Of a DNA stretch of 64,000 bases, positions 23,901 to 33,120 are shown piece after piece. The stretch is taken from positions 156,558,001-156,622,000 of the forward strand of contig NC_135787.1 in assembly GCF_051106095.1 (NCBI RefSeq), given 5' to 3'. The position numbers were made by a program, and so were the translations under genes. The notes under the pieces are model-generated. The model was given only the letters and a program-made list of their open reading frames with translations, was not told the DNA's origin and made no database searches. The stretch comes from Pogona vitticeps. Lineage: Eukaryota; Chordata; Lepidosauria; Squamata; Agamidae. The first letter of the stretch is position 1, and every line of letters starts with the position of its first letter.

Positions 23901-26402
23901 GTAGTAAATTTTCCTAAAAATTGAGTCTAATTATCTTAACAATCGGGTTAGAAGGTATGGGAGATCTAAGACAGCAGAGCTGGGCAAGATATCTTCTTGG
24001 AACCACTGCCAATCAACAGAAAAGGAACTACATAAATAGGAGACAAGTTTGGCAAGTCTGGTATTTAGCTTTCTTTGAAACCCATTATGGAACGCCTTCT
24101 ACCACCAAGATCTACCCGTGTCACTCGCGCGAGCCAGGAGGTGAGGCTGAGGAGCCTAACGCCGAGGGAGGCCCGGAAGGAAAAGACAAGAAATCGGGCC
24201 TTCTCGGCGGTGGCTCCTCGCCTCTGGAACAACCTTCCCCCTGATATTTGCGCGGCCCCCTCACTGGGTATTTTCAAAAAGCAATTAAAAACATTGATGT
24301 TTCGGCAGGCCTTCCCTCCTAGTTAATTCCTGATCCCCTCCTCTTTTCTTTCCTAATGTTTTAACCCAATTGTCGAAAGTTTTCTTTTATGTAATTATGT
24401 TGTTTTTATTGTGGTATCCCTTGTTGCAAGCTGCCTAGAGTGGTCTATCGACTAGATAGGCGGGATATAAAATAAATAAATAAATAAATAAATTGTACAT
24501 TTATTTATTTAACTTCTATGCCACCCACACTATTCGAAGGTCTCTGGGCGGCTTACAACACCAGTTGGTACCAAAAACTGAAACAGAAAATGACCAGGAG
24601 CAATTTCTGGTTTAAAGAAAACAATGCAACCTTTTTACCACACAATGTCTACAAACAGGGAGGTGTGCACACTGTTTTAGAGGAACATTGTACTTCCTGG
24701 AATACAATTCTTTCTGTATACATTTATTACAATTTGGAAATGTGACGACTACCTGCTCCAAAAATGGGTGGGGTACTGCGTATGTTCTGTAGGCTGCACG
24801 TTGCTCATCCCAAGACAGGAAGTTTAGGATTGTGACTAAGTATAAGGCACATGCAAAGATAATCCTGCATGATGCTGGATGCCCTGGAAATAACTTTTAA
24901 AATATTTTTAAATCACACATTTATAACTATTATTTTAATGTAGTCTTTTAAAATCTTAGCTTTGTGGACACACATACCTGACTTAAAAGTTGTCCATGAA
25001 AAATGGTATTGATCACATTCAAAACTTGTTTAATAAGTTTCTTTTGAGAAGTGGGAATGAGGGCTGGGCATTTTGTCCGAACTGTCTCCAATTCTTGCTG
25101 CACTTTATCCAAAAGTTCACAGAGAAATTCCTGAGCATCTTGTTGAGCGTAACCACGAAAGGCTGGGATTAGTCTCCACACTGAATGAAGCATGGCAAAA
25201 GGAGACACCAATGCCCACTTTCCTGACCACATGACTTGAAATAATGTATGTAGCTCATGACAAAGAGAGATGTATTTTGAACTTGGCTCCTTAGGCTGAA
25301 TAAGTTCCATATTTCTACTATTTGATGCTCCACCGCTTAAGCCTGATGACACACTAGATCGCCTTGCAGAAGATGCCTTGCCCTTCATATGGCTTTTGTT
25401 CACATGACAAATAGAACTAGCAGATGGAGGATATTTAGAAGATGACCTCGTTTTGCCATTGGCTGCAGCTGCTAACAACTCTTGAGTTTGGTTCAAATCA
25501 AGCTTTAAAAAACATTCCCGAAAGATGAGCAAATGACTCAATACCTGAAGAACAGAGTTCATATAGCATGTATTTCCCAAGTTACGTAATCCTGTTACAC
25601 CAGGAGTCACAGTAGGCCTTCGTTTAACTGGAGAGTCATTTATTTTTTTCAGTTTTACTTCATCTGAGGTAGCTGTTACTTTAAGCTCAACAGCAGACTC
25701 CAAATTCTGCGGCATTTTTAGTGCACAGAGTGGTATTTCTAACAATTCTTTACTTTGATTTTGCAAACGAAAGCTCTTCCTTGGAGGCATTTTTTCCATT
25801 TCTTCTTTCAACTGCCGCTTCCGTTCTTCTCTTTTCTTCCGAGCATTGATTCTTCGTTCTTCTGCTTCCTCCCTCAATTTCTCTTCTTCCAAAACCCTTT
25901 TCCCACTTGGTGTCAACCCAAACCAAGATCTAAATACTTTGCCCATTAATGCATGCCTCCTGTGCCAAAGAGCTGTGAACATACGGTCTTCATTACGAAG
26001 CACAGCTTGAGCATTGTTGTGTGAAAGATCATCACTTGAGCCCATTGATCGTAAAGTTCTGCCACTACGAGTAGTACAGTCATAATTTTGACTCTTGATT
26101 GCACTTAATGTGCTTCTCAGGAGTTTTAAGTCACCAGTTGCATTATCATTGAGGACATAGTCATCACAAAGGTAGCAGAAAACATACAGCTCATTCACTT
26201 CCAATGCCACTGGATGATTACTTTCTTGAAAGTGCTTTAGTGCATGTTCTTCAATGTATCTTCCACAAGCAACATGAGAGCAACTGAGGCAGGCCCATAC
26301 AGATTCTGTAGTATTGCATACCATGCAATGCCATTTGTGAGGGTTCACGATGGAATGGTCCTGGGCAAGTCGCAAACGTCCTACATGTTTACACTTATCC
26401 AT
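17757..26402 (-). CDS. USP44: Ubiquitin carboxyl-terminal hydrolase 44
   Basis: USP44 is a nuclear cysteine deubiquitinase linked to the spindle checkpoint (CDC20) and histone H2B. Coding exons at 26402-24978, 20873-20675, 20066-19958, 18499-18294 and 17956-17757 join in phase into 712 codons, the human length. A zinc-finger UBP domain lies at about residues 4-90 ([20 protein letters not shown]). A Lys/Glu-rich helix follows at about 165-205. The USP domain starts near 267: Cys box [13 protein letters not shown] with catalytic Cys279, QQDAQEF at 420-426, zinc-knuckle pairs CLAC and CDQC, and a His box [14 protein letters not shown] with His636. The start is the ATG at 26402-26400, equivalent to the second Met of human MLAMD. 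The C-terminal 30 residues diverge from human. It is convergent with METAP2; overlapping upstream ORFs lie in the leader. Confidence 0.97.
18294..18499 (-). CDS. USP44: USP44 exon 5 (catalytic His box)
   Basis: The acceptor is cctcctctaag and the donor is gtacaa. It encodes [20 protein letters not shown] through [18 protein letters not shown]. The His of SGHYTAY is catalytic. Confidence 0.97.
18500..19957 (-). other. USP44 intron 4
   Basis: Contains a short decayed Tigger-like MITE (19,601-19,776). The rest is AT-rich and unassigned. The neighbouring USP44 introns at 17,957-18,293 and 20,067-20,674 show nothing recognisable. Confidence 0.5.
19601..19776. mobile_element. Tigger-like MITE, decayed
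   Basis: It is flanked by TA on both sides (19599-19600 and 19777-19778). The left end is caggagtccctcccatatct and the reversed right end is cagtattccctccacattc, with an internal inverted catatctgtgg. This resembles the amniote Tigger MITEs that carry a 'tatccgtgg' motif. Confidence 0.65.
19958..20066 (-). CDS. USP44: USP44 exon 4
   Basis: The acceptor is attctttttgcag and the donor is gtaatg. It encodes [20 protein letters not shown] and [15 protein letters not shown]. The [12 protein letters not shown] block is a USP-family hallmark. Confidence 0.97.
20675..20873 (-). CDS. USP44: USP44 exon 3 (zinc-knuckle segment)
   Basis: The acceptor is ttgacag and the donor is gtaagt. It encodes [20 protein letters not shown] through KIYACDQCN. 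The two CxxC pairs form the structural zinc site usual in USPs. It ends one base into a codon. Confidence 0.97.
20985..21185 (-). repeat. Ancient MIR/CR1-type repeat
   Basis: The sequence around gtacatggctctcctgctct and acaacaaatctgtgagatct matches the widespread amniote repeat with 'ctcacagggttgttgtgagg', seen here in reverse. It is strongly diverged. Similar pieces lie at 29,480-29,640 (+) and 58,450-58,570 (-). Confidence 0.4.
22210..22430. mobile_element. hAT MITE (CAGRGGTCTCCAAAC type)
   Basis: The left terminus is cagaggtctccaaactttt and the right terminus is gtttggagacccctg, inverted copies. The interior has tgagggccacactgg and a GC/CA-rich middle. Flanking 8-mers agree only in part. 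It is the same family as 26,796-27,037. Confidence 0.75.
23638..23793. mobile_element. Foldback MITE with 'agtaagtcacaa' arms
   Basis: Arms of about 50 bp: tagtaagtcacaaatggagt then aggcccat on the left, and atgggcctac then actagttgtgacttacta on the right. A related, more decayed copy lies at 45,906-46,036 (agtagtaagttgc ... gacttactactggg). The superfamily is not assigned. Confidence 0.65.
24060..24495 (+). mobile_element. L2/CR1-type LINE, 3' end with intact C-terminal frame
   Basis: An open frame at 24,075-24,326 encodes an ORF2 C-terminus: [18 protein letters not shown] then [17 protein letters not shown] and stop. Next come a T-rich spacer, a tail unit (gcctagagtggtctatcgac, ggcgggatataa) and (AAATA)n to about 24,493. 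It is G+C-richer than its surroundings and apparently 5'-truncated. The open frame suggests a fairly young copy. Confidence 0.8.
24497..24560 (-). mobile_element. L2/CR1-type LINE tail, opposed to the preceding copy
   Basis: Begins tttatttatttaacttctat and continues to ggtctctgggcggcttacaa, the reverse of the tail unit 'gccgcccagagacc ... (AAATA)n'. It abuts the + strand copy tail to tail. Confidence 0.7.
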
Positions 26403-26477
26403 TTTCAATATTGTGGTAATGACAAAATACTACAGAAACACGCCATCCAACCAATTTCCCAGTCTCTGCATTTTGAC
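24978..26477 (-). CDS. USP44: USP44 exon 2: leader end, ZnF-UBP and first half of USP domain
   Basis: The acceptor ttttttctgctttcag places the exon start at 26477. Bases 26403-26477 are leader and 26402-24978 are coding (475 codons, [10 protein letters not shown] to HGQLLSQ). The donor is gtatgt. It holds the zinc finger, the linker, catalytic Cys279 and the QQDAQEF block. The coding end is in phase 0. Confidence 0.96.
26405..26471 (-). promoter_or_regulatory. USP44: Two overlapping upstream ORFs in the USP44 leader
   Basis: The first upstream ATG is at 26471-26469 and ends at TAG (26432-26430): 13 residues plus stop. The second, in another frame, runs from ATG at 26446-26444 to TGA at 26407-26405: also 13 residues plus stop. 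It finishes two bases before the main ATG. The main ATG has A at -3 and G at +4. This layout often lowers or gates main-frame translation; no functional data are visible. Confidence 0.7.
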
Positions 26478-26639
26478 CTGAAAGCAGAAAAAAATATTTT
26501 ACTTGCATTTAGTATCAGACATGGCAAAATATAATACACATTTGCTCATCAGTTATATTGGTTTAAAACGATGATACACTCAAGTTGCTAAAATTTCCAG
26601 TTTAAAACTTAGACACAAACCTAGCTGAAGAAAAGGGAT

Positions 26640-27122
26640 TATTATATTTATTATTATTATTGTGTACCGTCAATTCCAACTTATGACAACATTTGTTGGG
26701 TTTCCTGGGTATTAACTACTCAGTAATAGTTAACCAATCCCTTCTCTGACGGTACGCAAGGAGTGGTGCCCAAGATAACATAGGCTGGCTCTTCTCCTAG
26801 AGCAGGGGTCTCCAAATTTTTGACTATGAGGGCCACACCTGATATTTCCAACATTTTTGAGGATCGAAGAAACAGGAATGTGTGCATGTGTGGCCGCACA
26901 CCCTCTCGCACCGTGCACAGACACCTGCCCCCATGTCCTCACGCCCCTCCCCGTGCTCAAGCGCTGAAGGGAAGCGGTCAGATAAAATGGCAATGCAGGC
27001 TGGATGTGGCCGCAGGTTGTAGTTTGGAGACCCTGTCCTACAGATATAGTGGATAATGAAACTCCTGAGCCCTGGTTCCACAGTGGGGTACTCCAACACA
27101 CTAAGCTATCCAGCCAGCTGAA
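26640..27122 (-). mobile_element. tRNA-derived SINE, split by a hAT MITE
   Basis: The 3' part (26,640-26,795, reversed) has an ATT-rich tail and gtgtaccgtcaattccaact. The 5' tRNA-like part (27,038-27,122, reversed) reads ggctggatagcttagtgtgt. It is a diverged relative of the SINE at 291-524. The interruption is the MITE at 26,796-27,037. Confidence 0.62.
26796..27037. mobile_element. hAT MITE inserted in a SINE
   Basis: The termini caggggtctccaaattttt and agtttggagaccctg are inverted. The flanking 8-mers tcctagag and tcctacag match at 7 of 8 positions, as expected for a hAT target duplication. Interior like 22,210-22,430. Confidence 0.78.
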
Positions 27123-29479
27123 GTTATATTTAAGAATTGTTATATGAATTGCATTGTTTAATTATTAACAGAATTTTGTTCAAGAACAAGGTTTTAAAAA
27201 TTGATAATTATTTAAATAGACAAGTCATTGTAAAATGTACATCACATAGAAATCTTTAAATTGCAAAGCTGCATAAACTAAGGACCAGACATAAAGCTTC
27301 CAGTATATAAGATACGCAGTACTCTAGTGCTGGAAGCCAGCCTTCTCTCCTGTGGTGGGTCGATGAAACACAGCTCTGTTTCCTGCGCTGCAAGGGTCAG
27401 GTAGCCTCAAGGCCCTCATGCCACATCTTAAGGGTAATGGGGGATGGAGCTGTATACCAAACCTGGTAGGCTGCTCAGTAGAGCAACATGAAAAAAACAC
27501 TGCAAACCTTATCCTAACATGTAGTTCAACAATCTAACCTAGATCAAACTTAAAAAACAAAGGATATTTCTGTAATTTTATTAGTTCAAGTTGCTCACTT
27601 TACAATTATACCCTTTACTTAGACCACTTTCACAAAAGGGTTATGCTCTTCCTCTAAGTTTGTCTAAGGGCAGCATATAAGAAAAAACAACTTAGTATCT
27701 TTTAACCCCCCTACTTCTGTGAACATTATTTTTAAAGCCATAAAAATTCATAACAGTCATTTCATCTTATAATAGCAAATGACACAAGTTCACTGTGCAT
27801 TGTGTAAAACAGTTTTTTAAAATCTTAAAATCACCCTAGTCAGTTTCACTAACTCTAGATTGAAGTACTGTGATAGAGAGAGCAATAATCCTTCCTCCCC
27901 ATGCAATTTTATAAGCCTCTGACATCCTGTCTCACCCTTTCCCCTTTAGTGGTGTTGGGGGGGGGAAGGTTGTTAACTAAGAAGTTTGACATACATTTAT
28001 TTTCCTTCCATTACAAGACAGGTTTTCCACAATCAGAGGGTCAAACAAGGAAACATAATTAAAGATGTGACAAAAAAAATCTATCCCTGATTGGAGTACA
28101 CCTCTCCTGAATTTAATAAAGGCATGAGAGCAGCCCTGAGTGATTTGCTGGGCCCCCATATCTGACTAATAAAAATGAGAATACACTATGTAATATAGAA
28201 CCCTGTATATCCAGAGTGGCTGGTACTATTTTGATCATATACAGGGCATTCTAACTCATTTTAATGACTAGAGGATATCTCTTAATAGATTAGCCTGGAT
28301 CTACAAAGAAATAAGGTCCAATAAATTAAATGAGGCTTAGATCAAAGTAAAACAATAGAAGATTACAGCTAATTAAAGAACTTTACACATACCAAATAGT
28401 CCCAAATGATTATTTCCTTTGACTTCATATCCTGGCCAGTCTGAATAATGTGGTATTTATATCACTAATACTAATAGTTATAGTTACAATGTAACTATAG
28501 AAAGGAAAAAACAGCGGCAATAATATCTGCCATAATAATTTAGGGCTTATTTTTATCAGTTAGTAGGGAAAAAACATCGCAAAACAGTCGTCTTTAAACA
28601 CAGATTAGGGACATCACAGTAGCTTCTTAGAACTGTTCTATGCAAAAAGAGCTCCTTCTATTACCTGCACAGGCCTACTTAGCCTACACAGTTTATGCAT
28701 ACACAGAATCTTTCCACTGTGGTTATGCTGTGGCCTTTGAGTTAGAAACAAAGAAAAAATCCATGTGCTGAAAGCAGTAACATAGTTTGACAATTAGCAG
28801 CCTATCCCTTGGCTATATCAGTGACATGTCCAGGAAGGATTTACTTTGCTTCCCTCAAAGAAAATAAAGACCAAGTTTCAGTTCCTTAATTCTTCATCTC
28901 AGCTCCTGCATCTCTTTCCTTCTGAGTCTGTCTATGTCAAATAATCCTTCTGTTGGCAGTTTTATTTATTGGTATTACTGCTTTTTCTGAGGTTATATGA
29001 AAGACACCTGAAGGATATAAGTTTACACGTGCACAGGGAAGAAAGGCTATTAAAATAGCCCACCTGAGCATACTCTGCTTCACAGGATGTTTAAAACACT
29101 GGGAAAAAAATTCCTCTAAAGAAAAAAAAAGGTGGCTTAATAAAGTTCTCCAGAATCCACCTCTCTTGGTGACCTTTCAAAGCTGTAAGATGTTTTTTTT
29201 AAGTATAACACACTGATTTTTTTCATTATCTCTGGCTATAATGACTTTATTCTGCCCTGGCACCTGAATCATGAGAAGAACTACAATTGAGGGATGTGAC
29301 TGAATTCAGGATGGCATTCAAGATGGATCCAGATTATCTGTGATCCAGATAATCGGAATATGATTTGGATCTTGGAACTCCCCTCTTCCTATTAATTCAA
29401 CAGGATTAATGGGACTAAATGGGGAAAACTCACAACTGTTAAACCAGCAGGGTTCAGTAATTACTTCTAGGAACAAGGA

Positions 29480-29640
29480 GACCCAGTTTCTAATTCAGCA
29501 TACCAGGTGACTTTGATCCAGTCCTTTTCTTTCTTAACCAACCCTACCTCACAGAATTGTTGTGAATATAAAGTAAACATGAGAAATATGTACATTGCGC
29601 ACTTTCTGGGTGAAGAAAGATTAAAAACATTTCTGGCAAA
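29480..29640 (+). repeat. Ancient MIR/CR1-type repeat
   Basis: The core ccctacctcacagaattgtt, gtgaatataaagt is the diverged form of a common amniote repeat. The ends are not definable. Confidence 0.42.
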
Positions 29641-30177
29641 AACAAGCATGGTAAATTTAATGGATTTATAGCATGCAGTGGTATTTTTGCAGACATGGAG
29701 AATCATGAGAATTCCATGACTCCACCAGTCATTATGCTTTGTTTACCATCTTGCATAGAGTGCTAAAGAATTCAAGCTGACACTGTATTTTGTGATCTCT
29801 GAGTTAGACTAATAAAGGTATTATGATGACAGGTATTTTAGATTTTTTTTAATTTATAAAAGGGACTCAATAGTAGTGATAGAAATTCCTCCAGCCCCAA
29901 ATTCTTCTCTCCTGTTTTTTCTATCTTTCCATCTAGAGTAATGAAAGGCATTCCTACAAATTTCCTATAGTACCTTACATGAGCATAATTGGTTCAAAGA
30001 AACCATACTAAACTGCAACAATATGTTAAAGTATGGAATAGTTCTTCTTGAGCTTCCAACCATTCCAGCTCACCCCATTTTCCCCAAATGACCTGCCATG
30101 CAGCATATTTAATCTCTCTTGTGCTGTTTTGGGGAATCGCCTTTTGGTACCTCCCCCACTTGCCTATGGGATCTCTT

Positions 30178-31170
30178 GTTGTTGTTTAGTCGTTAAGTTG
30201 TGTCTGACTCTTCGTGACCCCATGGACCAGAGCACGCCATGCCCTCCTGTCTTCCACTGCCTCCCGGAGTTGGGTCAAATTCATGTTGGTAGCTTCGGTG
30301 ACACTGTCCAACCATCTCACCCTCTGATGTCCCCTTCTCCTCTTGCCTTCACACTTTCCCAAAATCAGGGTCTTTTCCATGGAGTCTTCTCTTCTCATGA
30401 GATGGCCAAAGTATTAGAGCCTCAGCTTCAGGATCTGTCCTTCCAGTGAGCACTCAGGGTTGATTTCCTGCAGAATGGATGGGTTTCTTTTCCTTGCAGT
30501 CCAGGGGACTCTCAAGAGTCTCCTCCAGCACCACAAATCAAAAGCATAAATTCTTCAACGGTCAGCCTTCTTATGGCCCAGCTCTCACTTCCATAAATCG
30601 CTACTGGAAAAACCATAGCTTTGACTATGCGGACCTTTATCGGCAAAATGCTGTCTAGGTTTGTCATCGCTTTCCTCCCAAGAAGCAGGCGTCTTTTAAT
30701 TTCGTGGCTGCTGTCACCATCTGCAGTGATCATGGAGCCCAAGAAAGTAAAATCTGTCACTGCTCCCATATCTTCCCCTTCTCTTCGCCAGGAGGTGATG
30801 GGACCAGTGGACATGATCTTAGTTTTTTTGATGTTGAGCTTCAGACCATTTTTTGCACTATCCTCTTTAACCCTCATTACAAGGTTCCTTAATTCCTCCT
30901 CACTTTCTGCCATCAGAGTGGTATCATCTGCATATCTGAGGTTGTTGATATTTCTTCAATCTTAATTCCGGCTTGGGATCCATCCAGTCCTGCCTTTTGC
31001 ATGATTTATTCTGCATATTAAGTTAAATAAGACAATATACAACCTTGTCATACTCTTAATCTCTAGTTCCTCTGCCCCTTTGAAATCCAGCTTGTACTTC
31101 TGGGAGTTCTTGCTGCCTCCTGTACAGTGTTATGAGCCTCCATCCATAGTTCTTCAGGCACTCTGTCCAC
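30178..31170 (-). mobile_element. RTE-BovB LINE, 3' end with internal deletions
   Basis: The minus strand encodes pieces of the BovB ORF2 C-terminus: LKLNIKKTKIMSTGPITSW, FTFLGSMITADGDSSHEIKR, VTEATNMNLTQLREAVEDRR and the end GVTKSQTQLND. A perfect 12-bp direct repeat ATGGGATCTCTT (30166-30177 and 31171-31182) flanks it. Compared with the longer copy at 39.85-42.64 kb it lacks at least two internal blocks, so its reverse transcriptase core is missing. It is 5'-truncated. Confidence 0.88.
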
Positions 31171-32536
31171 ATGGGATCTCTTATCATTCTGCAAACTTTG
31201 TGCTTTTTCTAAAACTAGCATACATCTTATTTATACAAATCATTAGTGCGAGTACATGCACTATAAGTATTACAACAGTTACATACTTTACATTCAAAAT
31301 GAAGAGTGTTTCTTGGCCCCATACACCTCAGTCCCATTCTTTAATACTTCCTAATGTAATAAAGCTCCTACATGTCCACTTTATGCATTTCATATTTGCA
31401 AATTAGCTTTATAATTGTCTGGTATCATGAAAATATATTACCTGACACTCTCATTATAAGTTTGCGTAGTCCCTCTATGCAAAATCTAAACTTGGTTATT
31501 TTGTTAGAACATGAAAATTGCATTAAAAAATTAAAAACAATGGACTAGCTTTTTCATGTGCTGCTTTGTGCCACTAGTTTACATTTAATTGCAGCTCCTT
31601 GCTAACCTATTAACAAAGCTGTTAGTTCATATTGTCTCACAGATTTTTCTTTCCCATATCTTTTGAAATTCTCTCAATGAGACTTAAGCACAAAAACCCT
31701 AAGGAATGGGCATGCCTCATTGTCCATTACTCAAACACAACAAAAGAATTCAAGTGTGGGGCCTAAAGGCTGCACTTGGCTGCTTGTCCTAAGAACTCCC
31801 TGGTTTTAGGGGGAGAAATGCCCAAATGCCTCCAAATTTAGCATATTTAAGAAACATTTCCTGCGTTCATTCTTGATCCCCAAAGCATTTACTTCTGAAG
31901 CTCAGTTATTTCAATGGCTCTTATTTCCCTGAAATTTTGTTTAGGACCAAAACTTCAGGTGCATACTCAAGAACACTTAACACATTTACTAGACCTTTGT
32001 GTTTCAAACAGGACAGTTAAGAAACAGTGAGAAGTCAGATTTCTCCTATTTTTCCAGCCTAAATTGCTGATCTGTTTATCTAATCAATGTTAATTATAAT
32101 TCAAGAGGAAGAAATTTCTACATTAATCAAGCAGAAATCTCAACGTCTCAAATCAAGGGCAGGGAAGGGATTTTTAGTTTCAAAGGAAATGACAACCTAC
32201 TGAAGATACTAGTAACCATTTTCCCAGCAACTTCAGTTTTCAGAAACTAAGACCTGTAGGAACAACAAGTGCTACCTTAGAATGCAGAAGTTACACCTCT
32301 GACAATTTAAGTTACACAATTTAAGTTTTTAACAGTTTGGTCCAGAAAATTCTTTCCACAAAAGTAAGAGAGAAGCCTCTTTACAGCTCAAAAAGTTTTA
32401 AAACACTTCCTTCTTTCTCATCCACCAGCTCAAACCGAAAGTGCCTAGCAGGACAACTAATTAGGTTAGAGCTTTAACCTAAGGAGGGCCGATAACGTAT
32501 GGCGACTGCCTCCACGTGAGCCGTTAGCCTTGGGAG

Positions 32537-32563
32537 TTATTATTATTATTATTATTATTATTT
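32537..32563. repeat. (TTA)n microsatellite
   Basis: About nine TTA units followed by a G-rich stretch, 370 bp from the CpG island. Confidence 0.85.
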
Positions 32564-33007
32564 TGGGGGGAGGTGGACCCGGGGAGTGACAACAGCCCAC
32601 TCCAATTTGATAAAGGGAAGGAAGATAATTAAGCTCCAGAGGCTCCTATTCCAGTAGTGATGGTGGCAACTCAAACGCTTCGCTTTCTTATCTTGCAAAC
32701 ATCCTCCCAAGCAAAGGAACTTCTACCGTTGCATTAACTCGAGGTCCGCAGAAAGGAGTTGCAAACCAGAAAGTGGCTTCCCAAGAGTAACGTGGAAAAG
32801 CCCCCTTTCACGATTTCTCCCCGAGAGGCGCCAAAATCGAACTCCGGAGGTGGGAGTGATGGGGACAGCAGCAGATTGCTGGAAGTAACGGGTTATTCAC
32901 AGACAAAGTGGGTACCCTTTCTCGCCCTCTGCCAGATGGCGCCGGTGCCCACCGCTCCCCCCCGCCCGCTCCCAGGAGGGTGATACGCCCCTGCCCCCGA
33001 CTCTCAC

Positions 33008-33120
33008 CCCGGTGCCTTGAGCCATGCCGCCGAGGGAGGCTCAGTTAGCTGATCAGGACCTCGCGCAGCCGTCGTCCACGACGCCACGGCTCGCTCGCCG
33101 CCGCCGCCGCCGCCATCTTG
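33008..33120 (-). other. USP44: Proposed non-coding first exon of USP44
   Basis: On the minus strand, the CpG-island sequence beginning CAAGATGGCGGC runs to a good donor, CACCGGG followed by gtgagag, at 33008/33007. Joined to exon 2 (26477), an ATG at 33025-33023 in strong context (GGCATGG) opens a frame that continues into the first leader ORF. The 5' end is approximate; extra leader exons cannot be excluded. Confidence 0.55.
33109..33120 (-). promoter_or_regulatory. YY1-type site
   Basis: The minus strand reads CAAGATGGCGGC, the classic YY1 core that commonly sits just downstream of CpG-island start sites. It supports a minus-strand start here. Confidence 0.65.

Larger units (their letters stand above)
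20874..24977 (-). other. USP44 intron 2
   Basis: A 4.1-kb intron. It holds a MIR/CR1-type ancient repeat (about 20,985-21,185), a hAT MITE (22,210-22,430), a foldback MITE (23,638-23,793) and two opposed L2/CR1-type LINE ends (24,060-24,560). The part at 21.2-22.2 kb and 22.5-23.6 kb shows nothing recognisable. Confidence 0.55.
26478..33007 (-). other. USP44 intron 1 (leader intron)
   Basis: A 6.5-kb intron if exon 1 is placed correctly. It holds a SINE split by a hAT MITE (26,640-27,122), a MIR-like repeat (29,480-29,640), a BovB fragment (30,178-31,170) and a (TTA)n run at 32,537-32,563. The stretches 27.1-29.4 and 31.2-32.5 kb are AT-rich and unassigned. Confidence 0.55.

Noticed and set aside
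26403-26408. Start of USP44 two codons upstream, at a TTG in the same frame
   Set aside because: The ATG at 26402-26400 has a good context and gives exactly 712 residues aligned with the internal Met of human MLAMD. A TTG start is not needed.
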